This document shows positions 12,818 to 20,535 of a stretch of 21,616 bases of DNA, piece by piece (position 1 is the stretch's first letter; each line of letters begins with the position of its first letter). Source of the stretch: an uncultured Alistipes sp. Lineage in GTDB: Bacteria > Bacteroidota > Bacteroidia > Bacteroidales > Rikenellaceae. The translations under genes were made by a program, and so were the position numbers. The notes under the pieces are model-generated. The model saw only the letters and a program-made list of their open reading frames with translations, did no database searches and was not told the DNA's origin. Where the stretch lies: positions 1 through 21,616 of the forward strand of contig USCH01000028.1 of the NCBI GenBank assembly GCA_900553175.1. The letters are read 5' to 3'.

Positions 12818-14893
12818 ATGAAACTCCTCGTTCCGCTCTGCCTGCTGCTCGCCGCCGCACAATCCGCCCGCGGCAAGGCGCCGTGCGACAGCGTGGCCCG
12901 TCAATACGCCATCGAACGGGTGACGGTGAGCGGACAGCGCTTCCTCTCGCCCGTGGAGGGCATCGCCGACGGGACGCTGCGTTTCGACATGCGCCGCAGC
13001 GAAGCGCTACCCCGCTTCGCGGGAGTGACTGACCCGATGCGCATCGTCCAGCTTCTGCCCGGCGTGCAGACCGCCGCCGACGGCGACAGCGGCTTCTACG
13101 TGCGCGGCGGCGATGCGGGCGAGAGCGCCGTGACGCTCAACGGGGCCCCGCTCTACTCCTACAACCATCTGTTCGGATTCTTCTCGGCCTTCAACCCGCG
13201 GCACATCCGTTCGTTCGAGCTCGACAAGGGCGGTGCGGGAGCCGCCGAAGGCCATTCGCCGGGCGCCATGCTCCGCGCACGCACGGTCGACGAAGTGCCC
13301 GACCGGGCGGGTGTCGAGGGCGACGCGGGCATCATCTCGGCCCAGGCGACCGTCGCGCTGCCGCTCGGCCGCAGCCGCCGGGCGGCGCTCTACGTGTCGG
13401 GACGGCGCTCCTACGCCGAATGGCTCGTGGCGCTCATCGGCGCCAGCGACGACATGAAATACGCCTTGCAGGACTACGACGCCACGCTGGTCTGGGACCT
13501 CTCGCCCAAGCACAAGCTGCTCGTCAACGGCCATTTCGGCGACGACCGGCTCCGGGCCGAAATCGAACAGTACCTCATCGGAGGCAAAATCCGCTGGCAC
13601 AGCAGCGCCTCGTCGATCCGGCTCGAATCGCGCTTTTCCGAACGGCTCGCGGCGGAGCAGACGCTCTACGTCTCGGATTTCGCCAGCCGCCTCGACCTCC
13701 GCACGACCGGCACCGCGATCGTCACCCCCTCGTCGCTCCTCGAGGCCGGATACAAGGGCGCCGTCGTGCGGCATTGGAAATTCCTCGCCCTGCGGGCAGG
13801 AATCCACTACGCGCTGCGGACGATCCGGCCCCAGTATCTGGTGACCGACTACAACTCCGTCACGACCGACGCCCGGACCGACAAGCCCCGCTACCGGACC
13901 CACGAGGCGGCGCCCTACCTCGCGCTGCACCTCGCCCCGGCTCCGGGCCTCGAAGCGAACCTCTCGCTGCGCTATGCCCTCTATGCCGCGCGGCGCAGCG
14001 GAACCGGCGGGCGCTACACCGCAGGATCGCCCGAACCGGGTATCTCGATCGCCTACCGGCTCCCGTCGGGGCACCTTCTGAAAGCCTCCTACGGCTACGG
14101 CGCCCGGTTCACGGGACTGGTGCCCGTGTCGAACGTCAGCCTGGCGACCGACTTCTGGATGCCCGCCACGGAAGCCGTTCCGCCGATGAGGAGCCACAAC
14201 GCGACGGCAGGCTACCACGCATCGCTGCCGCAGCTCGGACTGCGCCTCTCGGCCGAAATCTACTACCGGAGAATGTACCGCGCGCTGGAGTACGACATGC
14301 CGCTCATGCACATGCTCCACCAGCAGGTCGACATCGAACGCCACATCCATACGGGCGACGGAGAGGCATACGGCGTGGAGCTGATGGCCGCCTACTCGTC
14401 GCAGCGCCTCAACGGATGGGTGAGCTACACGCTGGGGCGCTCGGTGCGCCGTTTTTCCGGGCTGAACGACGGACAGCCCTTTCCGGCCAAGCAGGACCGC
14501 AGGCACAACCTCGCGGCGGCCGTGACATGGAGCCCGACGGCGCACTGGGACTTCGGCGCCATGTTCGTCTACGCGTCGGGGGCCGCCTACACCTCGCCGA
14601 CGAGCTTCTACACCACGGGCGGGATGTTCGTGCGCAGCCACGGCTCGTTCAACGGGTCGCGTCTGCCGGCCTACCACCGGCTCGACCTCTCGGCGACGCG
14701 GTGGTTCGGACGCGACGGGCTCCACCGCCACGGCCTCAACCTCTCGGTCTACAACTGCTATTCGCGCAAGAATCCGTTCTACGTCTCCTGGCCGATCTTC
14801 TACTCGGCCAAAGCGCAGCAGCTGCAGACCTCGCGCCGCAAACACCATCTCTACCGGATTCTGCCCTCCGTGAGCTGGATATTCCGCTTCTGA
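12818..14893 (+). CDS. TonB-dependent receptor (DUF4249-partnered type)
   Basis: This 691-residue outer-membrane receptor imports a substrate using TonB/ExbBD energy. After a signal peptide (MKLLVPLCLLLAAAQSARG) the plug domain starts almost at once: RVTVSGQR (34-41), PGVQ (81-84), FYVRGGD (93-99) and NGAPLYSYNHLFGFFSAFNP (108-127). The rest is a beta-barrel ending in a terminal aromatic strand (SVSWIFRF). The carboxypeptidase-regulatory-like N-terminal domain common in Bacteroidetes receptors is absent, and the open frame upstream of 12818 gives only proline-rich repeat sequence, so it is not merely a misplaced start. A DUF4249 lipoprotein gene follows after four bases. The substrate is not evident from sequence. 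Confidence in receptor identity is high. Confidence 0.94.
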   Translation: MKLLVPLCLLLAAAQSARGKAPCDSVARQYAIERVTVSGQRFLSPVEGIADGTLRFDMRRSEALPRFAGVTDPMRIVQLLPGVQTAADGDSGFYVRGGDAGESAVTLNGAPLYSYNHLFGFFSAFNPRHIRSFELDKGGAGAAEGHSPGAMLRARTVDEVPDRAGVEGDAGIISAQATVALPLGRSRRAALYVSGRRSYAEWLVALIGASDDMKYALQDYDATLVWDLSPKHKLLVNGHFGDDRLRAEIEQYLIGGKIRWHSSASSIRLESRFSERLAAEQTLYVSDFASRLDLRTTGTAIVTPSSLLEAGYKGAVVRHWKFLALRAGIHYALRTIRPQYLVTDYNSVTTDARTDKPRYRTHEAAPYLALHLAPAPGLEANLSLRYALYAARRSGTGGRYTAGSPEPGISIAYRLPSGHLLKASYGYGARFTGLVPVSNVSLATDFWMPATEAVPPMRSHNATAGYHASLPQLGLRLSAEIYYRRMYRALEYDMPLMHMLHQQVDIERHIHTGDGEAYGVELMAAYSSQRLNGWVSYTLGRSVRRFSGLNDGQPFPAKQDRRHNLAAAVTWSPTAHWDFGAMFVYASGAAYTSPTSFYTTGGMFVRSHGSFNGSRLPAYHRLDLSATRWFGRDGLHRHGLNLSVYNCYSRKNPFYVSWPIFYSAKAQQLQTSRRKHHLYRILPSVSWIFRF

Positions 14894-14897
14894 CGCC

Positions 14898-15806
14898 ATG
14901 AAACGCCTTCTCCGCACCCTCTCGCTCGCAACGGCCCTCACGGCGGCCGGATGTCTGGGCGACATACGCACCGACGACACCTTCCGCCAGCAGCTGATCG
15001 TCGAAGGACGCATCGAGGCGGACGGTCCGGCCGAGGTGCTGCTGACCACCAACCTGGCCGCCATCGGGACGATCGCCGAGGAGACGCTCGAAGGGGCCGT
15101 CGTCCGCTGGGCCAAAGTCACGGTATCGGACGGCGAGCGGAGCGAGGTGCTCACCGGATACCGCGACGAGCGCTGCATGACGGGATTCGTCTACCGCAGC
15201 AACCGCATTCTGGGCCGCACGGGCGGACGCTATGTGCTGACGGTCGAATATTCGGGCCTCACGCTCACGGCCGAGACCACCATCCCCGAGCCCGTCGGCC
15301 TCGACGAGGTGGAGGCCGTGAAAGTCGACGGGGAGCACTACACCGTCCGGGCCCGGTTCCGCGACCCCGAGGGGAAGAACGCCTATCTGTTCGAATGCCG
15401 CACCGAGGGCGGAGAGCGGGAGACCCGCTACTTCCGGCCCGCGCTGCTGGGCATCGTCGACGATTCGCTCTTTCCCGACCACCGGTGCGAGGTGACCGTC
15501 AACCGGCCGCTCGACTACGTTCATATCGGCGACTATTCGCAGTATTTCCACCGCGACGAACGGGTCGTCGTGCGCTTCAGCGCGCTCGGCGACTTCGGCT
15601 ACCGGTTCTGGAGCCTTTTCGAGGACGAGGTGCTCAACGCGCTGAATCCCGTATTCCCGTCGACCGCCAATCTGCCCTCGAACATCGAGGGCGGCGGCCG
15701 GGGCATCTGGTGCGGCTATGCCAGCAGCCGGTACGAAGCGCACTGGCCCGAATCGCAGGACGGCGGGTCGGACGACGGACCGGATAGCGGACGGGACGAC
15801 AAGTAG
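14898..15806 (+). CDS. DUF4249 lipoprotein, partner of the TonB receptor
   Basis: The 302-residue protein has a lipoprotein signal ending LTAAGC (Cys19). The mature part is the DUF4249 domain: the N-terminal FRQQLIVEGRIEADGPAEVLLTT strand pair, RYVLTVEYSGLTLTAETTIPEPV in the middle, and a C-terminal NLPSNIEGGGRGIWCGYASSRY. DUF4249 genes regularly sit next to TonB receptors of this type, and this one starts four bases after the receptor stop, so they should form one outer-membrane uptake unit. By analogy with SusD it may be a surface lid, but that is inference; DUF4249 is not homologous to SusD as far as I know. An acidic tail (SQDGGSDDGPDSGRDDK) ends the chain. Confidence 0.92.
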   Translation: MKRLLRTLSLATALTAAGCLGDIRTDDTFRQQLIVEGRIEADGPAEVLLTTNLAAIGTIAEETLEGAVVRWAKVTVSDGERSEVLTGYRDERCMTGFVYRSNRILGRTGGRYVLTVEYSGLTLTAETTIPEPVGLDEVEAVKVDGEHYTVRARFRDPEGKNAYLFECRTEGGERETRYFRPALLGIVDDSLFPDHRCEVTVNRPLDYVHIGDYSQYFHRDERVVVRFSALGDFGYRFWSLFEDEVLNALNPVFPSTANLPSNIEGGGRGIWCGYASSRYEAHWPESQDGGSDDGPDSGRDDK

Positions 15807-15819
15807 GATACAACCGTTT

Positions 15820-15850
15820 TTTGGGATTCCGGCGATAATTCGTATCTTTG
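15820..15850 (+). promoter_or_regulatory. ffh promoter
   Basis: TTTG (15820-15823) and TATCTTTG (15843-15850) are 19 bases apart, the canonical Bacteroidetes arrangement. The -7 element ends 21 bases before the ffh ATG at 15872. Its context (ATTCGTATCTTTG) is shared with the yajC repeat promoters. Confidence 0.8.
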
Positions 15851-15871
15851 ACCCGCAAAAACACCGATGCC

Positions 15872-17200
15872 ATGTTCGAAAACCTGACCGACAAACTCGA
15901 AAGGTCGTTCAAGATACTCAAGGGCGAAGGCCGCATCACGGAGATAAACGTGGCGGAGACGCTCAAAGAGATCCGCCGCGCGTTGATCGACGCCGACGTC
16001 AACTACAAGGTAGCCAAGACCTTCACCGACACCGTAAAGCAGAAGGCGCTGGGCCAGAACGTGCTCACGGCCGTCAAGCCGGGGCAGATGATGACCAAGA
16101 TCGTGCGCGACGAGCTGGCCGCGCTCATGGGCGGCGAGGCCGCCGACATCCGTCTGGACGGCACGCCTGCCGTCGTTCTGATCGCCGGTCTGCAAGGCTC
16201 GGGCAAGACGACCTTTTCGGGCAAGCTGGCCGCGCTGCTCAAGAACAAGAAGGGGCGCCGCGTGCTGCTGGTGGCCGGCGACGTCTACCGGCCGGCGGCC
16301 ATCGACCAGCTCCAGGTGCTCGGACAGCAGGTCGGCGCCGAGGTCTACACCGAGGCGGACAACCGCGACCCGGTGGCCATCGCCCGGAACGCCATCGCCT
16401 ACGCCCGTCAGAAAGGATACAACGCAGTGATCGTCGACACGGCGGGCCGTCTGGCCGTCGACGAGGCGATGATGCAGGAGATCGCGGCCGTGAAAGCGGC
16501 GGTCAATCCCTCGGAGACCCTTTTCGTCGTGGACGCCATGACGGGTCAGGACGCCGTGAACACGGCGCGCGAGTTCAACGACCGGATCGACTTCGACGGC
16601 GTGGTGCTCACCAAGCTCGACGGCGACACGCGCGGCGGTGCGGCCATTTCGATCCGTTCGGTGGTCGACAAACCGCTGAAATTCCTCTCGACGGGCGAGA
16701 AGATGGACGCCTTGCAGGTGTTCCACCCCGAGCGCATGGCCGACCGTATTCTGGGCATGGGCGACGTGGTGTCGCTCGTGGAGCGCGCCCAGGAGCAGTA
16801 CGACGCGGAGGAGGCGCGGCGCCTGAAGAAGAAGATCGTCAAGAACCAGTTCGACTTCAACGACTTCGTGGCCCAGATCCAGCAGATCAAGAAGATGGGC
16901 AACCTCAAGGACCTCGCCTCGATGATCCCCGGCATGGGCAAGATGCTCAAGGACGTGGACATTCCCGACGACGCTTTCAAGCAGACCGAGGCGATCATCT
17001 CGTCGATGACCCCCGACGAACGCTCGCACCCCGAAATCATCAACGCACGCCGCCGCGAGCGCATCGCCAAAGGGTCGGGCACGACGATGGCCGACGTGAA
17101 CAAGCTCCTCAAGCAGTTCGAGCAGACGCGCAAGATGATGAAAAGCGTGGCCGGCGGCGGGCTGAAGATGCCCAAGATGCCGGGCATGATGAGGCGGTGA
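15872..17200 (+). CDS. ffh: signal recognition particle protein Ffh (SRP54)
   Basis: Ffh is the GTPase of the signal recognition particle; with 4.5S RNA it delivers nascent membrane proteins to FtsY and the translocon. The 442-residue length is normal. The N domain helical bundle opens MFENLTDKLERSFKILKGEG. The G domain has the P-loop GLQGSGKTT (106-114), DTAGRL (189-194) and TKLDGD (247-252). The methionine-rich M domain includes MGNLKDLASMIPGMGKML and the tail KMPKMPGMMRR. I chose the ATG at 15872 rather than an in-frame TTG at 15848, because 15848 lies within the -7 promoter element. It has its own promoter and no co-directional partner before era. Confidence 0.97.
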   Translation: MFENLTDKLERSFKILKGEGRITEINVAETLKEIRRALIDADVNYKVAKTFTDTVKQKALGQNVLTAVKPGQMMTKIVRDELAALMGGEAADIRLDGTPAVVLIAGLQGSGKTTFSGKLAALLKNKKGRRVLLVAGDVYRPAAIDQLQVLGQQVGAEVYTEADNRDPVAIARNAIAYARQKGYNAVIVDTAGRLAVDEAMMQEIAAVKAAVNPSETLFVVDAMTGQDAVNTAREFNDRIDFDGVVLTKLDGDTRGGAAISIRSVVDKPLKFLSTGEKMDALQVFHPERMADRILGMGDVVSLVERAQEQYDAEEARRLKKKIVKNQFDFNDFVAQIQQIKKMGNLKDLASMIPGMGKMLKDVDIPDDAFKQTEAIISSMTPDERSHPEIINARRRERIAKGSGTTMADVNKLLKQFEQTRKMMKSVAGGGLKMPKMPGMMRR

Positions 17201-17397
17201 GGCCGGCAAGACTGGACAGGGCCAGCGGGACCTTTTCGGAAAAATCGGACCACCGGACGGATCGGACACACCGCAGACCGGACAGCAAACCTCTCGGGAC
17301 AGACACCGAAACGAACGGCAGCGGCTTTCCCTCGGGCGAGGCAGAGCCGCTTACCGCAATTCCGGGTCGGGGAAAGCGGCATTCCGCGAAAAAAACG

Positions 17398-17405
17398 TAC
17401 CTTTG
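17398..17405 (+). promoter_or_regulatory. -7 element of era
   Basis: TACCTTTG matches TAnnTTTG and ends 21 bases before the era ATG at 17427. No clear -33 TTTG is visible. The ffh-era gap (17201-17426) otherwise holds GC-rich short inverted repeats and no ORF I can support. Confidence 0.6.
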
Positions 17406-17426
17406 AATCTCAAAACGGACAACGCC

Positions 17427-18308
17427 ATGCACAAATCGGGCTTCGTGAACATCGTCGGGAATCCCAACGTCGGTAAATCGACGCTGATGAATGCGCTGGT
17501 GGGCGAACGGCTTTCGATCATCACTTCGAAAGCGCAGACCACGCGCCACCGCATCATGGGCATCGTCTCGGGCGAGGATTTCCAGATCGTCTACTCCGAC
17601 ACGCCGGGCATCCTGAAACCCGCCTACAAGCTGCAGGAGTCGATGATGAAATTCGTGACGGGCGCCCTGGGCGACGCCGACGTGCTGCTCTACGTGACCG
17701 ACACGGTGGAGCAGGGCGACCGGTCGGCCGGGATCGTCGGGCAGATCGCCCGCAGCGGCATCCCGACGATCGTGGTGGTGAACAAGATCGACCTCTCGAC
17801 GCCCGAAGCGCTCGAAGCGCTGGTCGAAAAATGGCATGCGGAGCTGCCCCAGGCCCGCATCGTGCCGGTGTCGGCCCGCGAAAAGTTCAACGTCGAAGGG
17901 CTCTTCCGCACCATACTGGAGCTGCTGCCCGAAGGGCCGGCATTCTACCCCAAGGAGACGCTCACGGACAAGACGCTGCGCTTCTTCGCCTCGGAGATCA
18001 TCCGCGAAAAGATTCTGCGCAACTACGACAAGGAGATCCCCTACTGCTGCGAAATCGAAATCGACAGCTACAAGGAGGAGCCGACGATCGACCGCATCGC
18101 GGCAACGATCTACGTCTCGCGCGAGTCGCAGAAAGGAATCGTGATCGGCCACAAGGGCGAGCGGCTCAAGCGCGTGGGCAAGGCCGCCCGCGAGGACATG
18201 GAGGATTTTCTGGGCAAGAAGGTCTTCCTGGAGCTCTTCGTCAAGGTCAGCGAGGACTGGCGCAACAACCCGCGGCAGCTGCGCCGCTTCGGGTACGAAC
18301 AGGAATAA
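17427..18308 (+). CDS. era: GTPase Era
   Basis: Era binds the 3' end of 16S rRNA and is needed for 30S subunit maturation. The 293-residue length is normal. The G domain shows G1 GNPNVGKS (11-18), the QTTRH switch (37-41), DTPG (58-61) and NKID (119-122). The C-terminal KH domain carries the RNA-binding IGHKGE (240-245) followed by LKRVGKAAREDME. It ends with the conserved NPRQLRRFGY. I chose the ATG at 17427 because the in-frame TTG at 17403 lies inside the -7 promoter element. It stands alone downstream of ffh with its own promoter. Confidence 0.97.
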   Translation: MHKSGFVNIVGNPNVGKSTLMNALVGERLSIITSKAQTTRHRIMGIVSGEDFQIVYSDTPGILKPAYKLQESMMKFVTGALGDADVLLYVTDTVEQGDRSAGIVGQIARSGIPTIVVVNKIDLSTPEALEALVEKWHAELPQARIVPVSAREKFNVEGLFRTILELLPEGPAFYPKETLTDKTLRFFASEIIREKILRNYDKEIPYCCEIEIDSYKEEPTIDRIAATIYVSRESQKGIVIGHKGERLKRVGKAAREDMEDFLGKKVFLELFVKVSEDWRNNPRQLRRFGYEQE

Positions 18309-18423
18309 GAGGGGAGGGGCTGCGAAGGCTACGGATGGCTGCGGCGACAGGCCGCGGAGCTCCGCAGGGCGGAAGCGGCGGCCCGCACGGCCCGAAGGCA
18401 GCGAACTCCCGGTGGCATCCGGA

Positions 18424-18432
18424 GGGGGGGGG
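18424..18432. repeat. G9 homopolymer in the era-TPR gap
   Basis: Nine consecutive G lie 96 bases before the TPR gene start. Just downstream a strong hairpin (18441-18451 with 18458-18467, one bulged A) is visible without a T tract. I cannot place the G tract inside a good promoter. Confidence 0.55.
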
Positions 18433-18528
18433 AGACTTTTCGGGGAAACGGCGGAAACCGTTCCCCGCTCCGCCCGGAAGGGTGCGGACGGCAAAATAAA
18501 CGGCGCAAAAACGCGTTAGAGGTAGAAA

Positions 18529-20514
18529 ATGCGGAAAACAGTCATAGCCATCGTCGCAATCGCGGCCCTGCTGCTGGCATCGCACGCGCAGGCGCAGTAC
18601 AACCGGGAGTATTTCTTCTGGATGGGACAGCGCTGCATGATGGACAACAACTACCGCGAGGCCATCCGCACGCTCAACACCCTGCTGCGCTTCGACGAAA
18701 AGGCTTACGAAGGCTATTTCCTGCGCGGAATCGCCAAATACAACCTCGACGACCTGATCGGCGCCGAAGCCGACTTCTCGACAGCCATCGAAAAGAATCC
18801 GGTCTACACCCAGGCCTACACCTACCGCGCCGTGACCCGCTCGCGGCTGGGCAACTACGACGACGCGCTGCAGGATTTCCGCGAGGCGATCGACCTGAGG
18901 CCCGACCTGCCGGGGCCCTATTACAGCCGGGGCGTGACGCGGCTGCTGAACCAGCAGTTCCGCGAGGCGATCGAGGATTTCGACCAGTTCATCCGGCAGG
19001 AGAACAAGGTGGCCGACGCCTTCATCTGCCGCGGCCTGAGCTACCTGCATCTCAGGGACACGCTCCGCGCCTACGACGACTTCAACACCGCCATCCGCAC
19101 CAACCGCGAGAATCCCAACGGATACAACCGCCGCGGGGCGCTCTACATGCAGCAGGAGCGGTATGCGGAGGCCGAAGCCGACTTCGACAAGGCCATCGGG
19201 TGCGACTCGACGTACCTGCTCTCCTACTTCAACCGGGCGCTGGTCTACTCGTCGACCAACCGTCCGCGTCAGGCTCTGGAGGATTTCGACCGCGTGATCC
19301 GGCTCGACACGCTCAACTCGCTGGCCTACTTCAACCGGGCGATGCTGCGCACGCAGGTGGGCGACTACAACCGGGCGCTGGAAGACTACGACCGGGTGGC
19401 GCTCTACTCGCCGGGCAACGTGCTGGTCTACTACAACAGGGCGGGCGTGTACGCCCGGCTGGGCGACATCGAGAAGGCCGTCGACGACTACACGTCGGCC
19501 ATCGGGCTCTACCCCGACTTCGCCAACGCCTACATCTACCGCGGAGAGCTGCGCGAGCTGCTCCACGACCCGAAGGGTGCGCGCGAGGATCGCGACACGG
19601 CACAGCGCAAGATCGCCGAATACCGTTCGCGGCTGAGCGACAGCACCTACTCGATCTATGCCGACACGACACAGCGCTTCGACCGCCTGCTCTCGTTCGA
19701 GAGCAAACTCTCGGGCGGCGGGTTCGAAAACGCCGCGGCACACGGCGGCCGCGAAGAGATGCGCCTGCTGCCGCTGTTCAAGTTCTCGCTCATGCGGCCC
19801 GACACGATGCCCCGCCCGGAGCCCTACCACATGCAACGCGTCGAGGATTTCAGAAAACGCATCGGCAATCCCTACCTCCGCCTCACGTGCCGCGCGAGCG
19901 ACCTGGCGCCCGACACGCTCCTCGTGCTCGACAAACGCTACGCCGAAGCGCTTCGGGGCAGCGATCCGACGTGGGAGATGCACTTCGAACGCGGCGTCAC
20001 GCAGTCGCTCATCAAGCAGTACACCAACTCGGTGAACACCTATTCGCAGGCCATCGAACGGAATCCGACCAATCCGTTCCTCTACCTCAACCGCTCGACC
20101 ACGCGGGCCGAAATGATCGACTTCATCTCGTCGATCGACAACTCCTACCAGCGGATCACCATCGACTCGGACCCGGCCAACCGGCTGCACAACAATTCGA
20201 AGCGCACCTACAGCTACGACGAGGCGGTGGCCGACCTGAACAAGACGCTGAAACTCTTTCCCGACTTCGCGCACGCCTACTACAACCGAGCCAACCTGAA
20301 GGCCCTGTCGGGCAACCTGCCCGAAGCGTTCGACGACTACACGCAGGCCATCGAACGGAACCCCTATCTGGCCGAAGCCTACTACAACCGCGGCATCGTC
20401 CAGATATTCATGAAGGATACGCGCAAGGGGTGTCTGGACCTCTCCAAAGCCGGAGAGCTCGGCATCGCCGAAGCCTACGAGGTGCTGAAACGCTACGCAC
20501 CGGCCGACAACTAA
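18529..20514 (+). CDS. exported tetratricopeptide-repeat protein
   Basis: The 661-residue protein has a cleavable signal peptide (MRKTVIAIVAIAALLLASHAQAQ) and then a long run of TPR units, about nine before residue 360 and further ones after residue 480. Typical TPR helices recur: AYEGYFLRGIAKYNLDDLIG, LLSYFNRALVYSSTNRPRQA, LVYYNRAGVYARLGDIEKA, AHAYYNRANLKALSGNLPEA. Between the two arrays, residues from about 365 to 480 form a non-repeat region with DSTYSIYADTTQRFDRLLSF. TPR arrays bind partner proteins, so this is probably a periplasmic scaffold or assembly factor. The exact partner cannot be read from the sequence. No clear TAnnTTTG element is seen upstream. An MFS transporter gene follows after 21 bases and is probably co-transcribed. 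Confidence 0.92.
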   Translation: MRKTVIAIVAIAALLLASHAQAQYNREYFFWMGQRCMMDNNYREAIRTLNTLLRFDEKAYEGYFLRGIAKYNLDDLIGAEADFSTAIEKNPVYTQAYTYRAVTRSRLGNYDDALQDFREAIDLRPDLPGPYYSRGVTRLLNQQFREAIEDFDQFIRQENKVADAFICRGLSYLHLRDTLRAYDDFNTAIRTNRENPNGYNRRGALYMQQERYAEAEADFDKAIGCDSTYLLSYFNRALVYSSTNRPRQALEDFDRVIRLDTLNSLAYFNRAMLRTQVGDYNRALEDYDRVALYSPGNVLVYYNRAGVYARLGDIEKAVDDYTSAIGLYPDFANAYIYRGELRELLHDPKGAREDRDTAQRKIAEYRSRLSDSTYSIYADTTQRFDRLLSFESKLSGGGFENAAAHGGREEMRLLPLFKFSLMRPDTMPRPEPYHMQRVEDFRKRIGNPYLRLTCRASDLAPDTLLVLDKRYAEALRGSDPTWEMHFERGVTQSLIKQYTNSVNTYSQAIERNPTNPFLYLNRSTTRAEMIDFISSIDNSYQRITIDSDPANRLHNNSKRTYSYDEAVADLNKTLKLFPDFAHAYYNRANLKALSGNLPEAFDDYTQAIERNPYLAEAYYNRGIVQIFMKDTRKGCLDLSKAGELGIAEAYEVLKRYAPADN

Positions 20515-20535
20515 TCCAAATTTCAAATAACGATC

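Noticed and set aside
13007..15178. Open frame of 723 codons on the minus strand opposite the TonB receptor
   Set aside because: It is an antisense shadow. The plus strand has a complete plug, barrel and coupled DUF4249 gene, while the minus product is Arg/Val/Gly-rich without motifs.
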